Source: Isochrysis galbana (taxonomy: Eukaryota > Haptophyta > Isochrysidales > Isochrysidaceae). Taken from it: a stretch of DNA of 64,000 nucleotides. The notes under the pieces were generated by a model, which saw nothing but the letters and a program-made list of their open reading frames with translations, was not told where the DNA came from and made no database searches. Shown piece by piece: positions 21,901-31,079 of the stretch. Location: contig CM030934.1 in the NCBI GenBank assembly GCA_018136815.1, positions 6,713,373 to 6,777,372 on the forward strand, read 5' to 3'. The position numbers and the translations under genes are program-made. The stretch's first letter is position 1. Each line of letters starts with the position of its first letter.

Positions 21901-23967
21901 TCAACGTTGCTCCGTGCATGGGCGGCTGCAGTCCCCGATTACAGGGCTGCAGGTGCGTTGCGCGACAAGGTTTTCACTGCGTTGTCCGAACGACGAGCCG
22001 CTCGCCTGCACCGTGGGCTGAGTGGGTTAGAAAGCTTCGCGGAGGGGAGGCACGATCGGCGTGCTTGCTGGAATAGAGCACAAGCCCATGAACAACACAG
22101 GCACCTTGCATGCTGGCTCGCCTTTGCTACCAGTATGCGGGTGAATGCACGGATGCAGCACATGGCACTTGGCCACTGGGCTCGTGTGGGCTGGAGGATC
22201 TTTCGTGCTGCTGTGCACACGGAGGCTGCACGTACCCGCTGGGACCGATTGCAAATGGCTCACATGCGTGTGTGCAAGATGGCGAGCTCAAGGGCCTTGG
22301 CTTACTGGTTGGTGTGTACGCACGGTGCCACGGAGTTCATCCGGGCACTAGAGGCAGCTGACCATTTGCGAAGGGCCTTGGCGCTGCGTCGCGTCGTCAA
22401 GGGCATCGCCATCGCACGTGTCGCCCGTGGCAATGCGGATCGTGCAGCGCATGCGTGGCGGTCCGCGGCGCTCGCAACTGCCATTGACCACTGGCACGAC
22501 GAGGCTAACGCATTGGCTGCGGTGGGCTCAAAACTCTACCGCGCCCCACGCCTCTTGGGACGGCGGCGTCTCGCCTTTCACCGATGGCAAGAGCGGTATT
22601 GGTGGCGGCTCTGCAAGGTGGCTGCCATTGCACACCATGCTGCTGCCTCGAACCGTCGCGTCCTCGGCGCTTGGAATGAGGTCGTGCGGTCTTGGGCTAG
22701 CCGGCGGGCTATGGCCGCGGCGAAAGCGGAGCGTCAATCCTTAGTGAAGTGGCTTAAGCGCTGGGTAGGCGCCGTGGAGGATGCCAAGGGTGCAAGGGCA
22801 GAGGCGGAGAAAGTGGCGCGAAAGGCATCCGAGATAGCAGCTGAAAAGGCGCGAGTTGCGTCTGAGAAAGAACGTTGGAGGGCGTCACTCCCGGGGGGGG
22901 CCATGTACCTCGCTACACCTCTCAGTGAGCCACCGCTGCGAGCTCACACGTTCTTGAGCGGAACGGCGCAAGGGCACTCTTCAGCTCCATCGCCCTTCGT
23001 GCCCTCTGCCACGGGGCCATTTACAAGCATCGTGGGCACAGAGTCGTTGGCGCATGCAAGGGCTCTTGGTAGGCCTACGGCACGTAATCTGCCGCTTGGC
23101 TCTGCTCCGGCAATCGGGGGTATTGATGTGCGTTTGAATGGCCCACCGCTGAGCCACATCGTAGACGAGCACGAGATCGAGAGAGCGGCGCAGCATGCCG
23201 CCGCGGTCGAACGTGCACGGCGCGAATCGAATCGAGCCCGTCTAGAGATGCTCCGCGCGCAGGCACTCGCAGAAGCGGCGCTCGGTGTCATGTCGCCCTC
23301 AGCTCCGACGGGCGTAGCACACCTACCCGTTTCGTCAACGTCATCGAGACAATCCCCTCATCAACTTGTCCCCGCTGCGATTTTACCGGTGGCAGCATCC
23401 ACAATACATCCTTCAACATCGCGCCCAACTTGTCTAGATCAGGAGCGATCCGTGCATTGCCGTTTGCAAATGCCACCTGCCGATTCTCCGACATTTCAAA
23501 ACGGGGCCGCTGCGGCAAGCCTCGAGCGTCTACTCAACGAGTTCCGGTCCTTTTCTGCCGTCCCATCGATGGTGTGCACGTCTGGGTCTGCAGTCATCGC
23601 GGCGCAGCCCCCTGCGACTGCCCAAGCTTGTCCGAGGTCGCCCTCTGCATCGAGGGCGCCTGCAGAACGAGTAGAAGCACTGGCGAAATCGTCACCTGGT
23701 CCGAATGCCTTGCGCCTTGCCGCAGCTGCCGCGAATCGTCTCGCCACGTTGGGAGGTTTAGATACTGCCAGAGTGTCTTCCGGAGTACAAGGTGGCCAAG
23801 AAGGGACGGAGAGCGACTTGGATAACGGCGACGGCGTTAATGGTAGTTGCCGAGCCCCGGTTGCACGACGACGCCTTGCACTACCCGAGGCATCCACGAG
23901 CGGCAGAGCGTTGGCTACTGACTATATTGACCGCGTGCGCCGAGCGCGCCAGCCCAATCAGGCGTGA
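18913..23967 (+). CDS. Sfi1-like centrin-binding repeat protein
   Basis: A single uninterrupted reading frame of 1684 residues from the ATG at 18913 (MAEEDSRHTP) to TGA at 23967. The first ~340 residues are Ser/Pro/Arg-rich and probably disordered. Residues ~340-1300 are a long helical array in which a tryptophan followed by basic residues recurs every 25-40 residues (LKAWTAR, LKRWHSR, LRTWREQ, LHSWRVA). This is the Sfi1-type pattern that binds centrins along an extended helix in centrosomes, basal bodies or spindle-pole structures. A short coiled coil (AEKARVASEKERW) follows at about 1296-1325, then a low-complexity tail. Family repeats diverge too far for simple similarity, so the call rests on pattern. 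Other helical Trp-repeat proteins are possible. No intron interrupts the 5-kb frame. Confidence 0.7.
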   Translation: MAEEDSRHTPTKPALEEELVQLVHSLRRSRQQRASRRASRGHTTPANSPTLHSPQSTSSDKEAAESTARTTGEERRSEPASPLRLRTTAMQPDRDTREQSCRGITLPSSSLLQAGAHCELEDGFSLQPTHPREASSCLHAAQLRHGNTARPASGTSPSEAFHASPEPLRSVGSHVSSRMVHSGRAPIQTPSTTHISSPLARRPRPPIYTQGAQRYPTWAVGLTYGSLGHTSDGQFGSVGRASARASTAPSSMLMPTACSSRPTSPVKLRSPKRPKILPESPSRAGLGASRMPSSTTVASGTACQAAATQVRQSRPLESRRLLDGSTESENEGGGEDSNDEIALMLPQLRRHLLRINLSQWYSMRARHPRSRLLQHARHADCRRAMRAWDEFTSKARRIVAARLDEVAQWRLSALLGKHSREPMECGRSSLRRWTQPMLLRTLHSWRVAAHESAVAWREAEEGAWRRRAMVKGCTALRASLTRATFRQEASRHAVLHLGCVRWHSNAKRAAALAAAWRMVPPVHVLAGTKCRAAIQQWLYRSGEMNAMRRKVERAISTAAVRALTSYVVSWRVATARATATQATTRSFLRSLLPIILARHFHRWARRVVNRSAAFSTYSRSLHRRSLMRLKSACVDIQLMRAHKVAIAAATASFGRSRASRALKAWTARTSMAGLALTCSEAARRSSILAALEKWQCWATVSAAAEAVEMSAAAASWRYLCRTAIHSWCTFANAAIDHATVISTGRAHREHALMASGLAMWYRGAAAIRRRHATLGIRLRLSVTWRMWLRVIARWRGALARQERGARKWRGTTLKRWHSRAAVCAASASKSHRAKAHWKRNAVQHAANTMRRCAAQSVASRWAGAEVAHAAQRRALGMVWRELTLCAAMFAAERAACALWWRLTKGAKLRIWVVEHRRSLFLSRAVTRTRRRRASWAMASALRTWREQTATTLSRRRASIASQGRSPVFVRWLQRVESTEPEDLEKRYTAIVDSYRLSTLLRAWAAAVPDYRAAGALRDKVFTALSERRAARLHRGLSGLESFAEGRHDRRACWNRAQAHEQHRHLACWLAFATSMRVNARMQHMALGHWARVGWRIFRAAVHTEAARTRWDRLQMAHMRVCKMASSRALAYWLVCTHGATEFIRALEAADHLRRALALRRVVKGIAIARVARGNADRAAHAWRSAALATAIDHWHDEANALAAVGSKLYRAPRLLGRRRLAFHRWQERYWWRLCKVAAIAHHAAASNRRVLGAWNEVVRSWASRRAMAAAKAERQSLVKWLKRWVGAVEDAKGARAEAEKVARKASEIAAEKARVASEKERWRASLPGGAMYLATPLSEPPLRAHTFLSGTAQGHSSAPSPFVPSATGPFTSIVGTESLAHARALGRPTARNLPLGSAPAIGGIDVRLNGPPLSHIVDEHEIERAAQHAAAVERARRESNRARLEMLRAQALAEAALGVMSPSAPTGVAHLPVSSTSSRQSPHQLVPAAILPVAASTIHPSTSRPTCLDQERSVHCRLQMPPADSPTFQNGAAAASLERLLNEFRSFSAVPSMVCTSGSAVIAAQPPATAQACPRSPSASRAPAERVEALAKSSPGPNALRLAAAAANRLATLGGLDTARVSSGVQGGQEGTESDLDNGDGVNGSCRAPVARRRLALPEASTSGRALATDYIDRVRRARQPNQA

Positions 23968-24053
23968 GAATGTAACGACCTTGCATCTTTCCAAGAACAC
24001 CCGGCACGCTAGAGCAAGATTAAAAATGTACAATGTATGCAATAAGCAATGAA

Positions 24054-24059
24054 AATAAA
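24054..24059 (+). terminator. Candidate polyadenylation signal of the Sfi1-like gene
   Basis: AATAAA lies 87 bases past the TGA of the Sfi1-like gene in an AT-rich stretch that contrasts with the GC-rich coding region. Whether this organism uses the canonical signal is not known. Confidence 0.4.
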
Positions 24060-24355
24060 TGAAGCATAAACAAATCTGATGATTCGGGGCAAACACCACA
24101 GGTGCGCTACCGTGGGCCCGGCTCTGTGGGTGCAGTCCGGGCGGGCAGTGGCAGGCCTTTTGCCTTTTGGTCGTCGTTTGGCTACTCTAATTTCGGGGGC
24201 GGAGACTCGTATGTCAAGGTTGTGGCCATTCTTGGTTCTTCTTTTGGGCTGATCTAGTTCCGCTTTTCAGTAGAGAGTGTGCGTCGCAACCTACTCTTAG
24301 AGTAGGGGTCATGGGGGAGGGCCTCGCGCCCCTTCCCTCAGGCACCAACAGGCGA

Positions 24356-24545
24356 GAAGCGCTCAATCACCATCACCCACCGCATGGAAAAGCGTTCAAT
24401 CACCATCAGCCTACACGTGGAACGCGCTCAATCACCATCACCCCCACCGCATGGAAAAAGCGTTCAATCACCATCAGCCTACACGTGGAACGCGTTCAAT
24501 CACCATCACCCCCCCCCACCGCATGGAAAAGCGTTCAATCGCGGA
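24356..24545 (+). repeat. Minisatellite, about 60-65 bp unit
   Basis: About three tandem copies of a unit made of GCGTTCAATCACCATCA, CCTACACGTGGAAC and CACCGCATGGAAAA. The copies differ by a few bases and a variable C-run. The frames through it repeat peptides such as SITI and are not taken as protein coding. Confidence 0.85.
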
Positions 24546-24658
24546 AGATCGTGGGGATCATGAGGGTAGCGCTATCCAACCCACTCGTTTGGCAAGAGGG
24601 TATGCTGGCGATGTCAGCCTGAACGAAGGGGTCCGATTTACCTGACTTTTTGTGACGT

Positions 24659-24943
24659 TTAGAGATCTCCCGAAATAATCTTGTTCCAGTCTTCATCACT
24701 GATACTTGAGTGATCGTCAGTCTTCCGCGTAGACGGTGTAGGCTGCCTTTTATGCCTTTTATTTATGAGTATTGTTGTCGTGGAATTGCGTTCAGTATTG
24801 TTGTGTTTCTCCGGATTGGGGCGACCAAGAATGCGGTTGCATAACTTCTGATACATGATCGAATCGGGAGGTGGTCTTCCACATTTTGTACATTTTTTTT
24901 TTGTGAGAGTGTAGGAGAGCTTCCGCCCTCCGCCTCCTGCCAT
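24659..24943 (-). CDS. Hypothetical 94-residue protein
   Basis: ATG at 24943 to a stop at 24659. Polar and basic: a Gly-rich start, then KKKCTKCGRPP followed by LC (possible metal-binding Cys), then Asn/Thr/Lys-rich sequence ending in an acidic SDEDW motif. The base composition is more AT-rich than the confident genes here. It is head-to-head with the ORF at 25107. No family is recognised and it may be a chance or decayed frame. Confidence 0.3.
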   Translation of the reverse strand: MAGGGGRKLSYTLTKKKCTKCGRPPPDSIMYQKLCNRILGRPNPEKHNNTERNSTTTILINKRHKRQPTPSTRKTDDHSSISDEDWNKIISGDL

Positions 24944-25106
24944 GGTCTCGTCTGCCTTGTGGCACCGAGGAGGAAGGGCGCGCTTCTGGTCGCATAGCGC
25001 CTTCGTACATAACGTTAGCTTTTACGCATGGCCAAAGCCTGTAGGCCTAGGTATTTCGTGACAGGATTAATATAATCTAATCTTCCTAGTACCACGAGCG
25101 CTTCCT

Positions 25107-25571
25107 ATGGGCGAAAGGGATCCCCAAGATGTCGTGAATGGGCTGCTAGGAAAAAGGAAGCGTTCCGTGGAATCACTATCGTCTATGAGCATAGCACAGA
25201 TGTCTGACGAGGTCTGGTTGGAGTTCAGTGATGTGAACAGTGACATAATGAATATATGTATTTGTGAAGAGCTCCAACGTGACTCCAATTTCACCACAGA
25301 GCTCCAAAGATACAAACATTGGGATTGTAGTGCCGTGAGAGAAAGCATCGAGTCTGTGCGCGCGCACCGTCAAGAAACTGTGCCGACACAGGGAGGGCAC
25401 AACATGGTCGACGCCAGCGAGGGGTGGTCCGTCAAGGAGGAGCCCTCGCCTGCAGCAGCAGCGCGGCGCAACTCGCATCTCCTTGCTCACAGGCAAGCAG
25501 CAGGGCGGTCTGCCCTGACGGTAGTAGTCGCCCTTGTCACAGAAGTGTGCACTTCCGAAATGCACATCTGA
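25107..25571 (+). CDS. Hypothetical 154-residue protein
   Basis: ATG at 25107 to TGA. The first ~80 residues look protein-like (MSDEVWLEFSDVNSDIMNI, then a charged helix). The rest is more mixed and contains a VKEEP sequence resembling a sumoylation consensus. The N-terminal half is in AT-rich DNA unlike the flanking genes. No family is recognised. It may be the first exon of a longer gene or part of an insertion. Confidence 0.35.
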   Translation: MGERDPQDVVNGLLGKRKRSVESLSSMSIAQMSDEVWLEFSDVNSDIMNICICEELQRDSNFTTELQRYKHWDCSAVRESIESVRAHRQETVPTQGGHNMVDASEGWSVKEEPSPAAAARRNSHLLAHRQAAGRSALTVVVALVTEVCTSEMHI

Positions 25572-25837
25572 GAAGGGTGTCCCATCCGAAAGGACCTTTC
25601 AGAGAGGCACCACTACAATTCACCAGCAGCCCACGTTGCGGGATGAATTCTGTGGCAACACACAAGCCCCCTCCCCCCCCCCCCACCCACCACCGTACCA
25701 AGGTGGCGGTTGGCCCTTGAAAGGGCGACGAGATCGGTCGTGCGTGAAGCTTTGCCATTCGGCCGGCCCTCCACACAGGCGCCCACGAATGGCTGGTGCT
25801 GTGCATAAAAAAAAACAAAGGAAGGGCCTGCATGGCG

Positions 25838-26458
25838 CTACGAGTGATTCGACGAGCTCCCGAAGTACGTCGCGTAACTCTTCACCCACTCGCCGAGCTG
25901 CGGGGCCACATTGCGCAACGTGCCCGACACGCGCCTCTTACGAAGCCGCTTTGCCATCTCTTCGGGAGAGAGGCTGAAGATGAGCGCGTGGTGCTCAGAA
26001 TGGCAGCTGAACGCCCCGATACCAAGTGCGGCCAGTGCTTCCAAGAAGGACTGCACAGCCTGTACTGCCTCGTCTGATGGCGCGTCCCAGAAGTCGGAGA
26101 ACCAGTACATGCTGCTGACTGCCGCAAAACGCACCGACGTCTCCTCGTTGGTCAGGTAGTGCAAGTCTGGCAGGTTAGGGGCCCCCATCTTGACACGCCA
26201 CTTGGTCAGAAGCTGATTCGATGCCTCGTCACACGAACTCGGGACGTCGCTCCAGCTGTCTGCGATCGCGCGGTAGCTCCCGACCGGAAGGGGGACTCGC
26301 GGCGGATCCACGCGCGCGGCGCCTGTGCTATGCGGGCACAAAACCACTCTAAAGGCGCACTTTCCTCCAGCCACCCCGAACACAACCACTCTGGCCTGGT
26401 GCCATGACAGTAGGGAAGTCACCACGGCCGCGATTGCCCCGCGTGCCCGAATATCCAT
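25838..26458 (-). CDS. Hypothetical 206-residue protein sharing a duplicated N-terminal segment
   Basis: ATG at 26458 to a stop at 25838. Residues ~30-48 (GVAGGKCAFRVVLCPH) are encoded within an inverted repeat. Its partner arm at 26525-26585 encodes GVSGGRRAFRVVLCPH at the start of the rightward frame. The remainder (DAPSDEAVQAVQSFLEALAALG, LSPEEMAKRLRKRR) has a normal globular composition. No domain is recognised. Spaced head-to-head with the frame at 26619. Confidence 0.4.
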   Translation of the reverse strand: MDIRARGAIAAVVTSLLSWHQARVVVFGVAGGKCAFRVVLCPHSTGAARVDPPRVPLPVGSYRAIADSWSDVPSSCDEASNQLLTKWRVKMGAPNLPDLHYLTNEETSVRFAAVSSMYWFSDFWDAPSDEAVQAVQSFLEALAALGIGAFSCHSEHHALIFSLSPEEMAKRLRKRRVSGTLRNVAPQLGEWVKSYATYFGSSSNHS

Positions 26459-26590
26459 TGTTTTCTTCTGTGGGACGTTTTCGCACAGACCCTAAGCAAA
26501 CGCCTTGGCTCGGCGCCAAAGTGCTGCGGGTGTGTCTGGAGGAAGACGCGCTTTTAGAGTGGTGTTGTGCCCGCATAAGCGTCTTCGTAC
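26318..26590. repeat. Imperfect inverted repeat, arms about 50 bp
   Basis: The left arm around 26333-26385 contains TATGCGGGCACAAAACCACT and CTAAAGGCGCAC. The right arm around 26530-26583 carries the reverse complement with roughly six differences (AGAGTGGTGTTGTGCCCGCA). About 145 bases separate the arms. Both arms are in frame with the divergently oriented ORFs at 25838-26458 and 26619-27609. Confidence 0.75.
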
Positions 26591-26618
26591 GCAGCCGAAT
26601 TTAAGAAAGGTGATTCAG

Positions 26619-27609
26619 ATGTTCCAACAGCACCGTGTGGCCAAGCAACAGAACCGTGATAAGGACAAGTCTCGACCAGATAACAACGAAGGGAACGAGT
26701 CTCTACTGGATGATATGCTCGACATCAACTACGGAGACAGAGGAGTCGTAAAGAGCATCGAGATCAACTACGATGTCATGAATCATATCATAGACGCAGC
26801 GGCTAACATGCTAATCGACACGTATCCGTTGACGTCCGTCTTATACAACATCTATCAAGTGAGTACAAATCAAGGCAAACCATTGACGACCCAACACCGC
26901 CAGGAGATAAAAGAGTACCTGACAGAAGCATTGGACGAACGCATCAACGAGCTAAAGAGTCCAATTCAGAAATGCCCAGCCAGTACGGTGACATCAACAG
27001 TGTTCAACAGCGCTCGTCAAGCATGCTTCGCCTCCAACACCTCGGGACGTCACATTGACATACACTTTTGGACAACACAAGGTCGTATTCCAATCTCCGA
27101 CATCACCCGAGGAGAGTCATCAGCAAACTTACCAGAGCGCGCTACAGATTGCAGAACTCAATGATCTGGAATACCTCAGGGCTGAGATAGACAAAGAGGG
27201 ATCCAAATACATGGATTTATCGATGGCCGTCATATACATCGTGCTCTTGGTGATGGGCTACAAAGTGATCGACAAGGCAATCAACGACGTCGTCAGCAAT
27301 GACCCTGTACTAAGCACGATGGTCCAGAAACATGAAAATAAGGAGGAGGCCACCAAGGATCAAATACAACAAACTATCAATTGTAACATCCACGGCATCA
27401 CAACCATACTCCAAAACTTCCGCCGAGCAGAGCGATATGCACTACTGGGTCAAGGCAGGAATGGCGCGATGAGGATGGTAGAGAATATGAGGAAGGCTGT
27501 GATAGATCACATAAATTCAAGAATCCGAGCCAATACTCCCACACCCTGCGATGCTCTCGCCGCCCGGACACAGGCTCTCGCATCGGGGGGGGGGGGGTGT
27601 TGCGGGTAG
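26619..27609 (+). pseudogene. AT-rich hypothetical membrane protein in two overlapping frames
   Basis: The first frame runs from ATG 26619 (open from 26505) to 27164. It encodes a polar helical region (YDVMNHIIDAAANMLIDTYP, IKEYLTEALDERINELKS). The second frame covers 27055-27609 and continues in style with AELNDLEYLRAEID. It has one strong membrane helix (MAVIYIVLLVMGYKVI), then a polar helical region and a Gly/Cys-rich end. The overlap at 27055-27164 suggests either a one-base frameshift or a short unrecognised intron. Composition is much more AT-rich than the flanking genes and no family was recognised. An inserted element or viral origin is possible but unproven. Confidence 0.45.
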
Positions 27610-27930
27610 GGAAGGGGCCTTGTACACTTGCCTCTTCCTGCACGCCCCGACTAGGTTCCCCGCGCGACTCCCCCCGTCCGTCGCGCCCCGATTCCCTCCC
27701 CTCCGCGCTATCTCGATCGGCCCCCCTCCCGCGAAAGCCCCTTCCCCTCTCCTCTCTCCCGCCTTTCCCCCGAGTGCTCCCTTGAGTTTCCGCCCCCTTT
27801 CCCGTCTATTATTTTCCCGCGCGTCCCCCCCCCCCCCGCGCGTGACGTTTTCCCTTGGTGTCCTCCGAACGCTCTGCGCCATCGCCCGATCGCCCCTCGT
27901 GCTGCCCTCCCGTCCGATCTTCAATCGCTA
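27610..27930 (+). other. Pyrimidine-rich intergenic tract
   Basis: C/T-rich on the plus strand with C-runs near 27827-27836. Nothing coding was recognised. It precedes the frame at 27931 and resembles the CT-rich leaders of other genes in the window. Confidence 0.5.
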
Positions 27931-28383
27931 GCCTTCATCAACTTGGAGCCCTCAACGGACTACCCGGATCAGACCTTTCTTGCGGCCCTGGTGTACGTCT
28001 CTGGCGTGGACGTTGCAAACAAAGTGGCAGAAGTGTGTTGGTTCGAAAAGTCGTGGAAGTCGCCGCGGTGGCCCCGGAGCAAGAAGATCGTCGTTTACAA
28101 GAAGTGGTGGTCAGACCCCAACTTTGTGAAGAACTGGCGCAGAAGGACGAAGGCCTCAGCCACAGCCCTTCCGCCCCAAAGTGAGTACATGCGCAACTGG
28201 ACATCAGAACAACAGCCATTCAAGAATTTCGTGCCCCACCGCGTGGACACTCCTGTCACCTTTGACCCGCCCAGTTGTTCTTCGTACGACAAGTGCGATG
28301 CAGTGAAGCTGCCTCTGAAGTACGTCGAAGACGTTCTCGTTCCTGCCTTCAAGGCGTGTGCATGTGTGCGTTACGGCCGTTAA
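27931..28383 (+). CDS. Hypothetical protein, probably an internal or terminal exon
   Basis: An open frame to TAA at 28383 with no upstream in-frame ATG near its beginning. A possible acceptor (GCTAG) lies just before 27931. The encoded ~147 residues look genuine: aromatic and basic (VCWFEKSWKSPRWPRSKKIV, WWSDPNFVKNWRRR, PSCSSYDKCDAVKLPLKYVE). No family is recognised. It may be the 3' exon of a gene whose 5' part is missing or degraded. Confidence 0.35.
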   Translation, partial: AFINLEPSTDYPDQTFLAALVYVSGVDVANKVAEVCWFEKSWKSPRWPRSKKIVVYKKWWSDPNFVKNWRRRTKASATALPPQSEYMRNWTSEQQPFKNFVPHRVDTPVTFDPPSCSSYDKCDAVKLPLKYVEDVLVPAFKACACVRYGR

Positions 28384-28664
28384 GTGTGTCAGGTGGCGTT
28401 TGCCTCAGTTTCTATACTGACTATTAGCTCAGTTGCCTTTATCATATTATGGTATATTAAAATTCCCAATGACTAGCGCACAAGCACACAACCATGTTCA
28501 CGGGGTGCTTCTCCCAGAGGCTTTACGGCTATGGTTGAGGACTTCTTCGGGGGGCTTCGCGGCTACAGGTCGGGGACCTCTTCCAGGGGAGTCCATGCGT
28601 TCTTCACCGCCTCCACGAACAACTCGTCATTGGCGAGACCGGCCGCCCGCACTCGGCGGGCGGC

Positions 28665-29030
28665 GTGCTGCTTGACGTTCGGCACACCTTGCAGAGCGAG
28701 CTGCGCCACGAGCTCAATGAAGGCTGCTTCACGGCAGTTGTTAAGCTTACAGCAGATGAAAGCAGCCTTCACGTCGCTGGCGCTGCAGCGCCCGCTGTTT
28801 TCAAGGAGATTGGTGACGCCCATGTGCTACTGTCTCGCATGTACCACAGGTCTGGCGCAAGCACTGCTCGCACAGTGCTGGCTGTCTTCTTCTACAAGAT
28901 CGGCAGGGAGCGCACGCGTCTGGAATCAGCTGGAGTCGAGACGGACGAACAGCACGAGGAAACGCAGCAGGGTGAAATAGCGGAGGGAGCATGTTCGAGC
29001 GACAGCGACAACAACGTGCCCAGCCTCTGA
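28665..29030 (+). CDS. Hypothetical fragment, 121 codons
   Basis: An open frame without an ATG start, ending at TGA 29030. It encodes HTLQSELRHELNEGCFTAVV and an acidic C-terminus (ETDEQHEETQQGE, SSDSDNN). A competing minus-strand frame at 28563-28823 is also open, so the coding strand is uncertain. No family recognised; possibly a decayed exon. Confidence 0.25.
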   Translation: MLLDVRHTLQSELRHELNEGCFTAVVKLTADESSLHVAGAAAPAVFKEIGDAHVLLSRMYHRSGASTARTVLAVFFYKIGRERTRLESAGVETDEQHEETQQGEIAEGACSSDSDNNVPSL

Positions 29031-30429
29031 AAATGGGCCCCCCGCTGGCTTCATGTGTTCAGCGCGGGGCTGTTGTGTTGCTGCTGCACTTCCGCTGCTG
29101 CGCTTCCCATGTCCGCATAAGTGAATGAATCAGCTTGAGGATCTTGTATTCAATAGAACGGGTGTGTGCGCGCGGGATTTGATGTGCGCGCGCGGGCTCC
29201 GCAGCTGTATGTGGCGTCGATGCCGCAGTTGGAGTGAAGGAGTGTGCGTGCAGTGCAGGTGCCTGCTTATTTTTTCCGATAACATGGGTGGTGTGCCCCA
29301 CCACTTGATCAATTTTGTCTCTCAACTTGCAATCCCACGCGAGCACGATCAACAGCCACCTTGGCGGGCTACTGGCCGCCCAGCGCGCCCCGTTCACCGT
29401 GTCTTCACCTGCACCTGCAGTTCCTGCACTCTCACCTTCACCTGCACCTTCACTGAAGAAAAAACTTCGGACCAGCACCTTCCCAGTTGGAAATATTTTT
29501 TATTCGGTGCGCCTCCGCGACTCGTTTCCAAAGAGGAAACGAGCTTCGCTCCGACAGGTATAGGCGATGGCAAAGGGCAGCACCATGAGTGCGATCGATG
29601 GGATCCGGAGCTAGCAGTAGAGTAGCCTAAACCTTCAAGAATATTTTTTAGAGTGTGCGTCGCGGGGTGGGTAGGGTTGTGTTTTTCTGTGTTTGTGTTT
29701 GCCTCGGGGTTCATTCCCGGGCGGCGTTGGTGTTGTCGAACGGCGTTTCCAATGGGGCGTTTGGTGTGGTTTCCGTTATGTGGGTATGTGGGTATGTGGG
29801 GCTCCCCTAGTTCTAGTTCGGATGCTAGATGCTAGCGTGCGTCCTGCCGCGCTGGGAATTAGTTCGTCGTTTTTTCCGATCGTACATATGGGGTTCAAAT
29901 CATTTAAAGCTATCTTTTTTTTCGGCTGTCTGCCCATGCTTGCTTGGGCTGTTCTAGCTGAGTCCGTCGCGTTGGCGAATACCAGGGCTCTGCTGACTGC
30001 TGAAGTTTTGCGAAGCGTACTAGTGTGCGTATGAGTACCGATATTGCTCGGAGAATGAGATGTCTTCGTAGTGGATTCTATGGAAGTCCGTGTCGTCGCC
30101 AAGGCGAAACGGGTTCGTGTGCCCAGCCTTCTATCTATGGGTGATGTGTTTGAAGTGGAGGTGTTTGTTAGTTGTTAGAAGATCTAAATCTAAAGACTAA
30201 GACGAAAAAAAATCTTGTTTCTTGTGAAGGCGTAGAAGATCTAAGGACTAAGGAGATCGACCTCTTTGGATCTAATGCCCTGCACTACAATTATAATAGC
30301 GGTCAGACTAGCAAATTATTGACTGGAAACGGCCACCACCTTCAGACTCTGAAGCACACGCCCTTGAGCACTCTCATGAGTAGACGAGCCACACTCACTA
30401 CGACAGTAGGGGTAAGGACATGTAGTTCC
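29031..30429. other. Intergenic, no gene recognised
   Basis: Mixed-composition sequence with short imperfect CACCTGCA repeats near 29400-29450. Frames on both strands are short and lack recognisable features. Confidence 0.5.
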
Positions 30430-30903
30430 TCAAACTACTGTGATTCGACTGTTGCATGTAGAGATCGGTGTATCTTCCTCGCAAGAAAGGAGGGAAGTTC
30501 GTTCGATCGATATCTCGTAAGGCGATCTCACGTCCTCACCTGTTTTGGAGCTTTGGGGAGACCTTGCCAACTTCGGCCTACGAGGGCTCCACAGAAAGCC
30601 AAGGCAGTGTATCAGATGGTAAAATCCGGCTGAGACGACGGTTGTAATGGTGAGCAAGAGAATGAGCGTGCCGAAGCTCATCTCCGTCGTCCCTATTTCC
30701 CTCGCGAGAGGCACCGCCCGCGCGCCCGACCCACCTCGCCCACCCACTCTAACTGCCCCCAGCTGCTGTGCCTCGTTGCCCACGACTGCTGCCCCAAGCG
30801 CTGCATCCTCCGTGACCTCCCGTTGTCGTGCACGACGTGGAACATGGCTGGCGGAGCTACTCAAAGCCATGTCGGAGAGAGAGACCGCGGGAGAAAGCTG
30901 CAT
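30430..30903 (-). CDS. Possible small single-pass membrane protein
   Basis: ATG at 30903 to a stop at 30430, 157 residues. The N-terminal ~70 residues are Ala/Gly/Arg-rich. One clear hydrophobic helix (FGTLILLLTITTVVSAGFYHLI) is followed by a basic stretch and a Ser-rich tail. No homologue is recognised. Composition changes across the frame, so it may be fortuitous. Confidence 0.25.
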   Translation of the reverse strand: MQLSPAVSLSDMALSSSASHVPRRARQREVTEDAALGAAVVGNEAQQLGAVRVGGRGGSGARAVPLAREIGTTEMSFGTLILLLTITTVVSAGFYHLIHCLGFLWSPRRPKLARSPQSSKTGEDVRSPYEISIERTSLLSCEEDTPISTCNSRITVV

Positions 30904-31079
30904 CTCGATCTCGCCAGATCGCCTGAGGGGCGGCGATGCGACTCGGCGGAAGCCTCCCAGCGCCCGCCACCTCTCACAAGCTCACAAGAGCGAACGCTCT
31001 TCATGGAGTATTCTCGTACGGAGTAAAGTATGTACTCCTACGAGTATATCTAGAGTGGTGATATGTTTATGTTAGAGTT

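Noticed and set aside
28563..28823. Minus frame opposite 28665-29030
   Set aside because: Both strands are open and neither has clear homology; only one low-confidence call was kept.
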